A DNA stretch of 64,000 nucleotides from Pseudazoarcus pumilus (GCF_002872475.1 NZ_CP025682.1:2418001-2482000), one strand, 5' to 3'. Positions 36,842 through 45,883 are shown, counted from the first letter of the stretch. A program made the numbers and translations. Notes: generated from the letters alone by a model not told the origin.

Positions 36842-38215
36842 TCAGCTGTCGAACGCCTTGATCTGCGCGATGATCTCGCCCACGGCATCCTGCGCGCTGC
36901 CGTAGAGCATGCTGCAGTTCTCCTTGAAGAACAGCGCGTTCTCGATGCCCGAATAGCCTGCGCCACGTCCGCGCTTGATCACGATCGCGTCGCGGGCCAT
37001 GTCGGCGTTGAGAATGGGCATGCCATAGATCGGGCTGGACTTGTCGGTGCGTGCGACCGGGTTGACCACGTCGTTGGCGCCGATCACCAGCGCGACATCC
37101 GCCTGCGAGAACTCGTTGTTGATCTCCTCAAGGTCGAAGATGCGGTCGTAGGGCACGCCGGCCTCGGCCAGCAGCACGTTCATGTGGCCCGGCATGCGTC
37201 CGGCCACCGGATGGATCGCGAACTTGACCTCGACACCGGCCTCCTCGAGCAGTTGCGCCATCTCCCACACCTTGTGCTGCGCACCGGCCACCGCCATGCC
37301 GTAGCCCGGCACGATGATGACCTTGCCACCGAAGCGCATCAGGGACGCGGCATCCATCGCCGAAGTCTCGCGCATCGTGCCCTGGCTCTCGCCCGAGCCC
37401 TCGACCGCTGCGCCGCTCAGCGGCGTGAAGATGATGTTGCGGATCGGGCGGTTCATCGCCTTGGCCATGAGCTGCGTGAGCAGCATGCCCGAGGCGCCCA
37501 CCACGATGCCCGCGACAATCAGCATCGGCACGCCCAGCACGAAGCCCTTGAAACCCACCGCGAGACCCGTGAAGGCGTTGAGCAGCGAGATCACCACCGG
37601 CATGTCGGCACCGCCGATCGGCAGCACCAGCACCACGCCCAGCGCCAGCGCCAGCACGAAGAACAGGAAGATGCCGAAACCCGAGGGGTCGTCGGAGTAG
37701 CCGATGGTCAGGCCCAGACCGAAGGTGATCAGCGTCAGGAAGAAATTGATGCTGTTCTGCTGCGGCAGACGAATCGCCTTGTTCATCAGCCCCTGCAGCT
37801 TCGCGAACGCCACGCACGAACCCGAGAAGGCCACCGAACCGATGATCGCGCCGAGCACCATCAGCGTGGACACCATGGCCGAGTGATCGACCCCACGCAC
37901 CAGTTCGATGGCCGCGATGCCGGCCGCGGCACCGCCGCCCATGCCGTTGTAGATGGCGACCATCTGCGGCATGTCGGTCATCTTGACCGTCTTGCCCGAC
38001 CACCAGGCCACGCCACCGCCGAGCACGATGGCCAGCACCATCAGGCCGATGTTGTGCAGGTCGGAAACGAAGAAGGTCACGACCGTCGCGGCGATCATCG
38101 CGAAGCCGGCCCACACGATGCCGCGACGCGCGGTCACCGGCGAGCTCATCGCCTTCAGGCCGAAGATGAACGCGATCGTGACGAGAAAATACGCCATGCT
38201 CACAAACCAGTTCAT
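36842..38215 (-). CDS. pntB: NAD(P) transhydrogenase subunit beta
   Basis: A 457-residue membrane subunit that couples hydride transfer from NADH to NADP+ with proton entry. Eight or nine membrane helices occupy residues 1-260. The NADP(H)-binding domain III follows, with VPGYGMAVAGAQHKV, the HPVAGRMPGHMNVLLAEA loop, GANDVVNP and KRGRGAGYSGIENALFF. It overlaps the small alpha subunit gene by ATGA. Confidence 0.96.
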   Translation of the reverse strand: MNWFVSMAYFLVTIAFIFGLKAMSSPVTARRGIVWAGFAMIAATVVTFFVSDLHNIGLMVLAIVLGGGVAWWSGKTVKMTDMPQMVAIYNGMGGGAAAGIAAIELVRGVDHSAMVSTLMVLGAIIGSVAFSGSCVAFAKLQGLMNKAIRLPQQNSINFFLTLITFGLGLTIGYSDDPSGFGIFLFFVLALALGVVLVLPIGGADMPVVISLLNAFTGLAVGFKGFVLGVPMLIVAGIVVGASGMLLTQLMAKAMNRPIRNIIFTPLSGAAVEGSGESQGTMRETSAMDAASLMRFGGKVIIVPGYGMAVAGAQHKVWEMAQLLEEAGVEVKFAIHPVAGRMPGHMNVLLAEAGVPYDRIFDLEEINNEFSQADVALVIGANDVVNPVARTDKSSPIYGMPILNADMARDAIVIKRGRGAGYSGIENALFFKENCSMLYGSAQDAVGEIIAQIKAFDS

Positions 38216-38526
38216 TTGGCGCCCCCCTCGTTCTTCTTGTTCTTGCCGCCGGCCTTGAACATGCCGAGCATGCGTTCGGTGACGATGTAGCCGCCGGCGG
38301 CATTGGCCGCGCCGAGGAAGACCGCGACGAAGCCGATCAGCAGTTGCAGCGGATCATTCGGGTCGGCGTGGCCGAGCGCGATCATCGCGCCCACCAGCAC
38401 CACGCCGTGCACGAAGTTCGAGCCCGACATCAGCGGGGTGTGCAGGATCACCGGCACGCGGGAAATCACCTCGTAGCCGGTGAAGGCCGCGAGCATGAAG
38501 ATGTATAGAGCGGTAAAGCCTTCCAT
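38212..38526 (-). CDS. pntAB: NAD(P) transhydrogenase subunit alpha, part 2 (membrane)
   Basis: A 104-residue membrane piece of the alpha subunit with three to four helices (LYIFMLAAFTGYEVI, GVVLVGAMIALG, LLIGFVAVFLGAANAAGG). The VPVILHTPLMSGSNFVHG segment is typical of the PntA C-terminus. In E. coli this part is fused to PntAA; the split form seen here is known from Rhodospirillum and other proteobacteria. It ends in a Lys/Gly-rich tail. Confidence 0.93.
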   Translation of the reverse strand: MEGFTALYIFMLAAFTGYEVISRVPVILHTPLMSGSNFVHGVVLVGAMIALGHADPNDPLQLLIGFVAVFLGAANAAGGYIVTERMLGMFKAGGKNKKNEGGAK

Positions 38527-38541
38527 TGCGTCAGCTCTCCT

Positions 38542-39708
38542 TTAGTTGTTCGAGTCGAGCCCGAGCGCCTTGCGCACGCCCTCGTGGCGCACTTCGCCGT
38601 CGTGGGTGAGGCAGGCTCCGCTCATCACCTCGTCTTCCCAGTCGAGCGTGAGCGCACCGTCCTTGATGAACGGGCTGATGAAATTGAACAGGTTCTTCGC
38701 GAGCATCTCCGAGGCATGCACCGGCATGCGGCTGGCGATGTTGGTCGGCCCGACGATGAGCACGCCACCGACGCGCTTCTCTTCGCCGGCCACCGTACCT
38801 TCGACGTTGCCGCCGGTCTCGGCCGCCAGATCGACGACGACCGCGCCGTCCTTCATCTGCTCGACCATCTTCTTGGTGACGATCACCGGCGCCTTGCGAC
38901 CCGGCACCGCAGCAGTCGTGATCAGCACGTCGCACTGGGCGATGGCCTTGCCCAGACGCTCGGCCTGCTGTTTCTTCTCGTCGGCGGTCAGCTCGCGCGC
39001 ATAGCCGCCCTCGCCGGTCGCGTCGACGCCGGTTTCGACGAACTTGGCGCCCAGCGACTCGACCTGCTCGCGCGTCTCGGGGCGCACGTCATAGCCCTCG
39101 ACCTGCGCGCCGATGCGCCGTGCCGTGGCAATCGCCTGCAGGCCGGCCACGCCGGCACCGATGACGAGCACGCGCGCCGGACGGATGGAACCGGCCGCGT
39201 AAGTGAGCATCGGAAAGAACTTCGGGCAGTGGTTGGCGGCGATCAGCGCGCAGGCGTAGCCGGCAACGGCCGCCTGCGAGGACAGCACGTCCATGCTCTG
39301 CGCGCGCGAGATGCGCGGCAGCAGTTCCAGGGCAAAGGCGGTGACGCCACGCTTGGCGATGGCCTGCACGCGCTTGGCGTCGGACCATGGCTGGAGCATT
39401 CCCACCAGCACCGCGCCGGGCTTCAACTTGCCGATGAGCTTCTGGCTGGGCGGTTGCACGCACAGCACCACGTCGGCACCGGCGTACACATCCTCGCCAC
39501 TGTCGGCGAACGCGACATCGCCGAAGGCCTCGTCCGGGAAATGCGCCTCGGCGCCCGCACCGCGCTCGACGAGTGCGCGCGCGCCGAGTCCGGCGTATTT
39601 CTTGATCACATCGGGCACCACCGGCAGGCGGCGCTCACCGGCCGCCTTCTCGGCGGCCACGCCGATCACCAGCGGTGTCGGCTGTGCGGCTTCGGTCTGT
39701 TCGCTCAA
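38542..39708 (-). CDS. pntAA: NAD(P) transhydrogenase subunit alpha, part 1 (NAD-binding)
   Basis: A 388-residue soluble domain I that binds NADH. It resembles alanine dehydrogenase: VGVAAEKAAGERRLPVVPDVIKKYAGLG at the start, RAQSMDVLSSQAAVAGY, and the dinucleotide fold VLVIGAGVAGLQAIATARRIGAQV (about 176-199). The mobile loop is near VDATGEGGYARELTADEKK. It lies 15 bases before pntAB in the pntAA-AB-B operon. Confidence 0.95.
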   Translation of the reverse strand: MSEQTEAAQPTPLVIGVAAEKAAGERRLPVVPDVIKKYAGLGARALVERGAGAEAHFPDEAFGDVAFADSGEDVYAGADVVLCVQPPSQKLIGKLKPGAVLVGMLQPWSDAKRVQAIAKRGVTAFALELLPRISRAQSMDVLSSQAAVAGYACALIAANHCPKFFPMLTYAAGSIRPARVLVIGAGVAGLQAIATARRIGAQVEGYDVRPETREQVESLGAKFVETGVDATGEGGYARELTADEKKQQAERLGKAIAQCDVLITTAAVPGRKAPVIVTKKMVEQMKDGAVVVDLAAETGGNVEGTVAGEEKRVGGVLIVGPTNIASRMPVHASEMLAKNLFNFISPFIKDGALTLDWEDEVMSGACLTHDGEVRHEGVRKALGLDSNN

Positions 39709-39893
39709 GGTCTGTTCCTTTCCCTTTCGGGCGTGGGGCGCGCGGCCATTGCCACGCGACCGGGAGACACGTCCAGGACGTCCAGGCGCGCGGCACTCCG
39801 CCCACTACGGGACGGCCACACGCCAGTTACGGCGAGGTCCGACCCCCGCCGGCGAACCGGATCGGGGCCGGATCGGCACCGTTAAAAAGCGCA

Positions 39894-39923
39894 ATGATAC
39901 CGATTGGGGCCCGTCGCTCACAA
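39894..39923 (-). promoter_or_regulatory. candidate promoter of the pnt operon
   Basis: On the minus strand TTGTGA (39923-39918) and TATCAT (39899-39894) are separated by 18 bases. They lie about 185 bases upstream of pntAA in a 261-base gap that otherwise holds nothing recognisable. Confidence 0.4.
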
Positions 39924-39969
39924 GTCGGCGACTGCGGCAGCCTCGCCGGGGCCGCCCCGCAGCCCGCAC

Positions 39970-41211
39970 TCAAGCGGCTGCTGCGAGGCGCTCGTCGAGG
40001 TATTCGATCCAGTGGCGCACCGGCACATCGGAGGCCGGATCGAGGTGGGTGATGCAGCCGATGTTGGCCGAGGCGATGCGTAGCGCGCCGTGCTCGGTAA
40101 GCGCGGCGAGCTTGTCGTCGCGCAGGCGCTGCGACAGTTCCGGCTGCAGCAGCGAATAGGTGCCCGCCGAGCCGCAACACAGATGGGCGTCGCGCACCGG
40201 CAACAGTTCAAAGCCGGCTGCCGTGAGCACCGACTCGACCACGCCGCGCAGCTTCTGCCCGTGCTGCAGCGTACACGGGGCGTGGAAGGCGAGTTCGCCG
40301 GCGCTGCCCGGCGCAGCATGCAAGCGTGCGACCAGGGCGTCGTGCTCGGCCGCGACGACCTCGCCGATGTCGCGCGTGAGCGCGGCCACGCGCGCGGCAC
40401 GGGCCGCATAGGCCGCGTCGTCGGCGAGCAGGTGACCGTAGTCGCGCACCTGCACGCCGCAGCCCGAGGCCGTCATCACGATGGCCTCGATTTCGCCGCG
40501 CTCGATGGCCGGCCACCATGCATCGATGTTGCGACGCGCATCCGCGCGCGCGCCCTCGTGATCGTCCAGATGCTGGCGCAGCGCGCCGCAGCAGCCCGCA
40601 CCCGGCTGCTCGACCAGGGAAATGCCGATCGTATCGAGAACGCGCGCCGCGGCCGCGTTGATCGACGGCGCCATCGCAGGCTGCACGCAGCCGGCCAGCG
40701 CGATCGCGCGTCGCGCGTGACGCGGCGCCGGCCAGTGACCGGCCGGGCGCGCAAGCGGAACCTTTTCCTTGAGCGCGGCCGGCAGCATGCCGCGTACCAG
40801 GCGCCCGGCGCCCATCGCTGCGCCGAACAGGCGGGCGCGCGGCACGAAGGCCTTGAGTGCCCAGCGCATGAGCGCATCGACCCCGCGGCGCGGCACGCGT
40901 TGCGAGACCACATGACGCCCGATATCGACCAGGCGCCCGTATTCGACACCCGACGGACAGGTGGTCTCGCAGGCGCGACAGGTGAGACAGCGATCCAGAT
41001 GCAGCTGCGTGCGCTGCGTCGGCTCGTCGCCCTCGAGCACCTGCTTGATCAGGTAAATGCGTCCGCGCGGCCCGTCGAGCTCGTCGCCGAGCAGCTGATA
41101 GGTCGGACAGGTGGCGGTACAGAAGCCGCAATGCACGCACTTGCGCAGGATGGCGTCAGCCTCCTGGCCCTCACGCGTGTCACGGATGAAATCGGCAAGC
41201 TGGGTCTGCAT
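39970..41211 (-). CDS. glcF: glycolate oxidase iron-sulfur subunit GlcF
   Basis: A 413-residue subunit carrying two [4Fe-4S] clusters: CVHCGFCTATCPTY (about 25-38) and CLTCRACETTCPSGVEYG (about 75-92). Two CCG domains follow, seen in GCVQPAMAP...GAGCCGALRQHLDD and CTLQHGQK...HLCCGSAGTYSLLQPELS. It passes electrons from the flavin subunits to the quinone pool. Last gene of the operon; it follows glcE by 13 bases. Confidence 0.95.
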   Translation of the reverse strand: MQTQLADFIRDTREGQEADAILRKCVHCGFCTATCPTYQLLGDELDGPRGRIYLIKQVLEGDEPTQRTQLHLDRCLTCRACETTCPSGVEYGRLVDIGRHVVSQRVPRRGVDALMRWALKAFVPRARLFGAAMGAGRLVRGMLPAALKEKVPLARPAGHWPAPRHARRAIALAGCVQPAMAPSINAAAARVLDTIGISLVEQPGAGCCGALRQHLDDHEGARADARRNIDAWWPAIERGEIEAIVMTASGCGVQVRDYGHLLADDAAYAARAARVAALTRDIGEVVAAEHDALVARLHAAPGSAGELAFHAPCTLQHGQKLRGVVESVLTAAGFELLPVRDAHLCCGSAGTYSLLQPELSQRLRDDKLAALTEHGALRIASANIGCITHLDPASDVPVRHWIEYLDERLAAAA

Positions 41212-41224
41212 GGGAAACGTGGCC

Positions 41225-42289
41225 TCAGAGTTCGGCGTACATGCGGCCGGGGTTGAGGATGCCGGCCGGGTCGAAGGCGGCCTTGAGACGGCGGTGCATC
41301 TGCATCAGCGGCGCGGACGGGCGCTGGAACACCTCGCCGGCACGATCGCCGCCGCGGAACAGCGTGGCATGCCCGCCAAGCGCGGTGGCGCGCTCGCGCA
41401 CCGTCTCGGGCGCGGCGTCCGAGCGCAACCAGCGCTGGCCACCGCCCCACTCCACGTACTGCGCGCCGTCGAGCGCCAGCGCCGCAGCGGTGGTCGGCAG
41501 CGCGAACCGCCACAACGGCGCATCACCGCCGAAGAAGTCGTCGCGCTGTTCGCGCAAAGCCTCCCAGTAGGCATCGGCGGCCGCCCCGTCGAGTGCCTCG
41601 CCGCCCAGACGCTGGCGCGCGGCATCCACGGCCGCGCGCGCACCCGACAGGCGTACCCGCAACACCCCGTCGTGCCAGGCGGTGGCCGACACCGGCAGTG
41701 GCTCGGCGCCCCACTCGTTCATCTTCGCCAGCGCCGCCGCCTCGTCGCATTCGAGCGCCAGCGTGGCCTCGGCCACGGGGCGCGGCAGCACCTTGAGCGA
41801 AACCTCGACGATCACGCCCAGCGTGCCCAGCGCGCCCGTCATCAGACGCGACACGTCGTAGCCGGCGACGTTCTTCATCACCTGACCGCCGACGCTGAGC
41901 ACGTCACCGCGCCCGTCGAGCACCTTCATGCCCAGCACGAAGTCGCGCAGGCTGCCCACCGCCATGCGCCGCGGCCCCGACAGGCCGGTGGCGACCATGC
42001 CGCCTACGGTCGCGCCATCACCGAAGTGCGGCGGCTCGAAGGCCAGCCACTGACCTTTCTCCGCAAGTGCCGCGTCGAGTTCGGCAAGCGGCGTGCCGGC
42101 ACGCACGGTGACCACGAGTTCGGTCGGCTCGTAGGCGACGATGCCCGCGCACTCGCGCGTATCGAACACCTCGCCCGCCGGCTCGCGGCCGTAGAAATCC
42201 TTGCTGCCGCCACCGCGCACGCGCAACGGCGTGCGCGCGTCGGCGACCTGCCGGACGCGTTCGCGCCAGGCCTCGATGATGTCGCTCAT
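41225..42289 (-). CDS. glcE: glycolate oxidase FAD-binding subunit GlcE
   Basis: A 354-residue member of the FAD-linked oxidase (PCMH) family, shorter than GlcD. The FAD-binding part is seen in PLRVRGGGSKDFYG, GATVGGMVATGLSGPRRMAVGSLRDFVLGM and GQVMKNVAGYDVSRLMTGALGTLGVIVEVSLKVLP, by position about 90-170. It ends FDPAGILNPGRMY. ATG 42289 has AGGAAGG ahead of it, inside the preceding small gene, and overlaps its stop by ATGA. Confidence 0.93.
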   Translation of the reverse strand: MSDIIEAWRERVRQVADARTPLRVRGGGSKDFYGREPAGEVFDTRECAGIVAYEPTELVVTVRAGTPLAELDAALAEKGQWLAFEPPHFGDGATVGGMVATGLSGPRRMAVGSLRDFVLGMKVLDGRGDVLSVGGQVMKNVAGYDVSRLMTGALGTLGVIVEVSLKVLPRPVAEATLALECDEAAALAKMNEWGAEPLPVSATAWHDGVLRVRLSGARAAVDAARQRLGGEALDGAAADAYWEALREQRDDFFGGDAPLWRFALPTTAAALALDGAQYVEWGGGQRWLRSDAAPETVRERATALGGHATLFRGGDRAGEVFQRPSAPLMQMHRRLKAAFDPAGILNPGRMYAEL

Positions 42290-42402
42290 GAATCCTTCCT
42301 CTCGTCGTGCCGGCGCGAGGCGTGGCGCAGCGTCATCCATGCGCCGACGAACATCAGCACCGGAACGCCCACCAGCAGCAGTTGCAGCCAGCCCTTGTCC
42401 AT
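42286..42402 (-). CDS. 38-residue single-pass membrane peptide in the glc operon
   Basis: Too short for most gene finders. It starts 2 bases after the glcD stop and overlaps glcE by ATGA, exactly filling the 115-base gap. The peptide has one hydrophobic helix (WLQLLLVGVPVLMFVGAWM, residues 5-23) and a strongly basic, charged C-terminus (RHASRRHDERK) that should stay in the cytoplasm. No ribosome site of its own is visible, so it would be translated by coupling to glcD. I know of no named family. A membrane anchor or assembly factor for GlcDEF is a reasonable guess. Confidence 0.6.
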   Translation of the reverse strand: MDKGWLQLLLVGVPVLMFVGAWMTLRHASRRHDERKDS

Positions 42403-42404
42403 GT

Positions 42405-43913
42405 TCAGAAACGCGGCAGATCCGGATGCGGCAGTTCGCCGCCCGAAACATGCAGTCGGCCGTACTCGGCGCAGCGGTTGAGCGTGGGGATGGCCTTGCC
42501 CGGATTGAGCAGACCGTCCGGGTCGAACGCCGCCTTGACGCGGAAGAAGGCGTCCAGCGTCGCCCGGTCGAACTGCTTGCACATCTGGTTGATCTTCTCC
42601 ACGCCGACGCCATGCTCGCCCGTGACCGTGCCACCGAGCGCGATCGACAGTTCCAGGATGTCGGCACCGAATTCCTCGGCGCGATGCAGCTCGCCTTCCT
42701 TGTTGGCATCGAACAGGATCAGCGGGTGCAGGTTGCCGTCGCCGGCGTGGAACACGTTGAGACAGCCCAGGCCGTACTTCTTCTCCATGCCGGCGATGGC
42801 GTCGAGCATCTCGCCCAGACGCTTGCGCGGAATGGTGCCGTCCATGCAGTAGTAGTCGGGCGAGAGCCGCCCGGCAGCCGGGAAAGCGGCCTTGCGCCCG
42901 GCCCAGAAACGCAGGCGCTCGGCCTCGTCGCGCGACACGCGAATCTCGGTCGCGCCGGCCGCCTCGAGCACCTCGCGCATGCGCGCGACCTCCTCGGCCA
43001 CCTCTTCAGGCGTGCCATCGGACTCGCACAGCAGGATGGCCTTGGCGTCGAGCGGATAGCCGGCATGCACGAACTCCTCGACTGCGATGGTGGTGGGCTG
43101 GTCCATCATCTCCAGGCCAGCCGGGATGATGCCGGCCGCGATCACCGCGGCGACCGCGTCACCGGCCTTGACCACGTCGTCGAAGGCCGCCAGCACGCAC
43201 TGCGCCAGTTGCGGGCGGGGCGTGAGCTTGACGGTGACCTCGGTGACCACCGCCAGCATGCCTTCCGAGCCGATCATCGCCGCCAGCAGATCATAGCCGG
43301 GCGCGTCCGGCGCGCGCGAACCGAACTCGACGATCTCGCCATCCATGGTCACGCCGCGCACGCGCAACACGTTGTGCACGGTCAGACCGTACTTGAGGCA
43401 ATGCACGCCGCCCGAATTCTCGGCCACGTTGCCGCCGATGGTGCAGGCGATCTGCGAGGACGGGTCGGGCGCGTAGTACAGGCCTTGCGGGGCGGTCGCT
43501 TCGGAGATGGCCAGGTTGCGCACGCCCGGCTGCACGTCAGCGGTGCGTGCCAGACGGTCGATGGCGAGAATGCGGTTGAACTTGGCCAGCGACAGCAGCA
43601 CGCCATGCGCGTGCGGCAGCGCCCCGCCCGAGAGCCCCGTGCCGGCGCCGCGCGCGACCACCGGCACGCCCAGTTCGCGACAGGTGCGCAGCACGTCGAC
43701 CACCTGCGCCTCGGTCTCGGGCAGCGCGACGACCATCGGCAGTTGGCGGATCGCGGTCAGGCCGTCGCACTCGTAGGGGCGCACGTCCTCGGTGTCGTAG
43801 ATCAGCGCACCGGGCGGCAGCAGCGGCGACAGGGCGGCGATCACGCGGGCGCGATCGATACCGGAGAAGTCGCGCTCGGCCACGTTCGGCGCGGCGTCCA
43901 GCATGGTGTTCAT
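42405..43913 (-). CDS. glcD: glycolate oxidase FAD-linked subunit GlcD
   Basis: A 502-residue flavoprotein that oxidises glycolate (or a similar 2-hydroxy acid) to the oxo acid. The PCMH FAD domain shows PVVARGAGTGLSGGALPHAHGVLLSL and CTIGGNVAENSGGVHCLKYGLT, by position about 85-170. The C-terminal domain includes VFHAGDGNLHPLILFD and GEHGVGVEKINQM. ATG 43913 overlaps the regulator stop by ATGA, tying the regulator into the operon. Confidence 0.95.
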   Translation of the reverse strand: MNTMLDAAPNVAERDFSGIDRARVIAALSPLLPPGALIYDTEDVRPYECDGLTAIRQLPMVVALPETEAQVVDVLRTCRELGVPVVARGAGTGLSGGALPHAHGVLLSLAKFNRILAIDRLARTADVQPGVRNLAISEATAPQGLYYAPDPSSQIACTIGGNVAENSGGVHCLKYGLTVHNVLRVRGVTMDGEIVEFGSRAPDAPGYDLLAAMIGSEGMLAVVTEVTVKLTPRPQLAQCVLAAFDDVVKAGDAVAAVIAAGIIPAGLEMMDQPTTIAVEEFVHAGYPLDAKAILLCESDGTPEEVAEEVARMREVLEAAGATEIRVSRDEAERLRFWAGRKAAFPAAGRLSPDYYCMDGTIPRKRLGEMLDAIAGMEKKYGLGCLNVFHAGDGNLHPLILFDANKEGELHRAEEFGADILELSIALGGTVTGEHGVGVEKINQMCKQFDRATLDAFFRVKAAFDPDGLLNPGKAIPTLNRCAEYGRLHVSGGELPHPDLPRF

Positions 43914-44653
43914 GAATCGGTCTCCTCTTGGGCGAGCGCGCGCCAGCGCGCCGGATCCAGTCCCAGCCGGCGCGCGGCGCCGACCAGATGGGCCGCCGCG
44001 GCGCGACGCGCGCCGGGCGCGTCTCCCGCCGCGATGGCCGCGAAAATGCGTTCGTGCTCGCGCTGCGCGTCGCGGGCGCGCCCGGCGCGATGCCCGGCCG
44101 CGCTCCAGGTGGGCGCGCGCGAACCCGAGAACTGCTGCCCGACGAACTGCTGGAAACGCGCCAGCGCGCGGTTGTGCGTGGCCTCGGCAATCGCGATGTG
44201 AAAGGCGTCGTCATCGACCACCGCATCGCCGGCTGCAGCCAGCGCCTCGCGCATGCGCGCCAGCGCCGCGCCGATGTGCGCCAGGTCGGCCGCTTCACGC
44301 CGCTCGGCGGCGAGCGCGGCGGCGCCGGTTTCGACCACGTAGCGCAGTTCGAACACGTCGGCGGCATCCTGCGGCAGCACGTCGGGCAGCGGCAGGCGGA
44401 ACACGCCCTCGCCGGGCCGCGCCGCGACGAAGGCGCCCGAGCCCTGACGCGTGCGCACGCAGCCGTCGGCCTTGAGTCGCGCGATGGCCTCGCGAATCAC
44501 CGCGCGGCTGACGCCGAAGCGCTCGCACAACACCTTCTCGGTGGGCAGTTGCGTACCCGGCGCGAAGCCTTCGGAACGCAACCAGGCTTCGAGCGCGTCG
44601 GCGACCTCGTCGGACAGGCGCGTGGCGCGCGGCACAGGTTCGGGTGCGTTCAT
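43910..44653 (-). CDS. GntR/FadR-family regulator of the glc operon
   Basis: A 247-residue repressor or activator. The winged helix is seen in GTQLPTEKVLCERFGVSRAVIREAIARLKADGCVRTRQGSGAFV (about 35-78). The C-terminal FCD domain has metal-site residues in DDDAFHIAIAEATHNRAL and a late His in REHERIFAAI. This resembles GlcC and LldR, which sense glycolate or lactate. A FadR-type operator lies 13 bases before the ATG. It heads the glc operon and is divergent from the TRAP operon, so it may act on both. Confidence 0.88.
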   Translation of the reverse strand: MNAPEPVPRATRLSDEVADALEAWLRSEGFAPGTQLPTEKVLCERFGVSRAVIREAIARLKADGCVRTRQGSGAFVAARPGEGVFRLPLPDVLPQDAADVFELRYVVETGAAALAAERREAADLAHIGAALARMREALAAAGDAVVDDDAFHIAIAEATHNRALARFQQFVGQQFSGSRAPTWSAAGHRAGRARDAQREHERIFAAIAAGDAPGARRAAAAHLVGAARRLGLDPARWRALAQEETDS

Positions 44654-44666
44654 GACAGCAACCAAG

Positions 44667-44677
44667 TTGTCAGACAA
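44667..44677. promoter_or_regulatory. FadR-type operator ahead of the glc regulator
   Basis: TTGTCAGACAA is a perfect palindrome around one central base and fits the FadR-subfamily consensus TNGTNNNACNA. It lies 13 bases from the regulator start codon, suggesting autoregulation. Confidence 0.7.
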
Positions 44678-44750
44678 ATCGATGCTACGTGATCGCGCCC
44701 AGCGTGTCACCTGCGATTTTCACGCAAAACCGGCCCGGATTGCTCGAGTA

Positions 44751-44801
44751 ACTACATAGTATTGACAAACAAAAACACCAATGCTTCACTTACTACACAG
44801 T
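44751..44801 (+). promoter_or_regulatory. repeated motif around a -35 box ahead of the TRAP operon
   Basis: ACTACATAGT (44751-44760) and ACTACACAGT (44792-44801) differ by one base and start 41 bases apart, near four helix turns. Between them TTGACA (44762-44767) could be the -35 of dctP, but the -10 is poor (TTCACT at 17 bases). Two binding sites that bracket a promoter fit a regulator such as the HutC-type protein at 50349. Confidence 0.45.
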
Positions 44802-44887
44802 TACGCCACAACGTCCGCACGACAACAACAAGACGTCGGCCGCTGTACCAAGCTTCGAAACGTCACACCACAAGAGGAGGCCCGACG

Positions 44888-45883
44888 ATGTTCAAGCGTC
44901 ACACACTCAAGCTCGCCGCCGCGCTGTTCGCAGCGTCCGCGCTGGTCACTACTGCTCATGCCGAGCGGCTTTCGATCTCGACCTGGGGCAGCCCCAAGCA
45001 CCCGCAGGTGTCGCAGTTCATCCCGCAGTTCGAGAAGAAGCTCGAAGAGAAAAGCGGTGGCAAGTTCCGCGTGCGCAGCTTCCAGGGCGGCGAGATGGTC
45101 AAGCAGGAATTCGTGCCGACGGCGATTCCGCAGGGCACGGTCGACATCTCGCTGACGACCATGGATACCTGGTCGGGCCGTGTGCCCGAGGTTTCGATCC
45201 TGACCACGCCGCTGTGGAACAAATCCATGCAGTGGACACGCGACAACCTCAAGCCGGGCGACCCGATCTTCGACTATTTCGATGCCAAGTTCCGCGAACA
45301 GGGCGCGGTCGTGCTGGCACTGTTCGACATCGGCCCGGCCGTGGTGTCGACCAATTTCCCGCTCAAGACGCCGGATGACATGAAGGGCAAGTCGGTGCGC
45401 GTGTATTCGCGCGGCGCCGGCCAGGTGATCCAGGAACTGGGCGGATCGCCGGTGACGATGGGTGTGGGCGACGTCTATTCGGGCCTGCAGCGCGGCACCG
45501 TCGACGGCGCGATGGGCGGTCTTGGCGGCGCGGTCGGCCTCAAGCACTACGAGGTCACCGACCACATGCTGGTGCAGAACGGCGTGATCGGCACGCTGGT
45601 GCACGGCTACGTGATGAACCGCGACAAGTTCGAGCGCATGGACCCCGAATTGCGCAAGGCCTTGCTCGAAGCGGTCGCCGAGTCGCGCGACGCGATGCAG
45701 CAATACCTCATCGACATCTACGCCAAGCAGGTCGACGAAGTGCGCCAGTCCGGCTCGAACGTGGTCACGATCGAGCAGAACAGCGCCGAGTGGAAGGTCT
45801 GGGAAGACGCGCTGGCTGATTTCGCCGAAAACGCCCGTCAGGAATACCCGGCCGGTCTGGTCAAGCTCATCGCAGCCGACTGA
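44888..45883 (+). CDS. TRAP transporter periplasmic substrate-binding protein (DctP family)
   Basis: A 331-residue solute-binding protein with signal peptide LAAALFAASALVTTAHA. The DctP fold is seen in LSISTWGSPKHPQVSQFIPQFEKKL, GGEMVKQEFVPTAIPQGTVDI and the MKGKSVRVYSRGAGQVIQELGGSPVTMGVGDVYSGLQRGTVDGAMGG region (about 150-215). TRAP binding proteins usually hold a carboxylate through the conserved Arg, present here in SVRVYSRG. A GAGGAGG ribosome site lies ahead of ATG 44888. The ligand is unknown. Confidence 0.92.
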   Translation: MFKRHTLKLAAALFAASALVTTAHAERLSISTWGSPKHPQVSQFIPQFEKKLEEKSGGKFRVRSFQGGEMVKQEFVPTAIPQGTVDISLTTMDTWSGRVPEVSILTTPLWNKSMQWTRDNLKPGDPIFDYFDAKFREQGAVVLALFDIGPAVVSTNFPLKTPDDMKGKSVRVYSRGAGQVIQELGGSPVTMGVGDVYSGLQRGTVDGAMGGLGGAVGLKHYEVTDHMLVQNGVIGTLVHGYVMNRDKFERMDPELRKALLEAVAESRDAMQQYLIDIYAKQVDEVRQSGSNVVTIEQNSAEWKVWEDALADFAENARQEYPAGLVKLIAAD

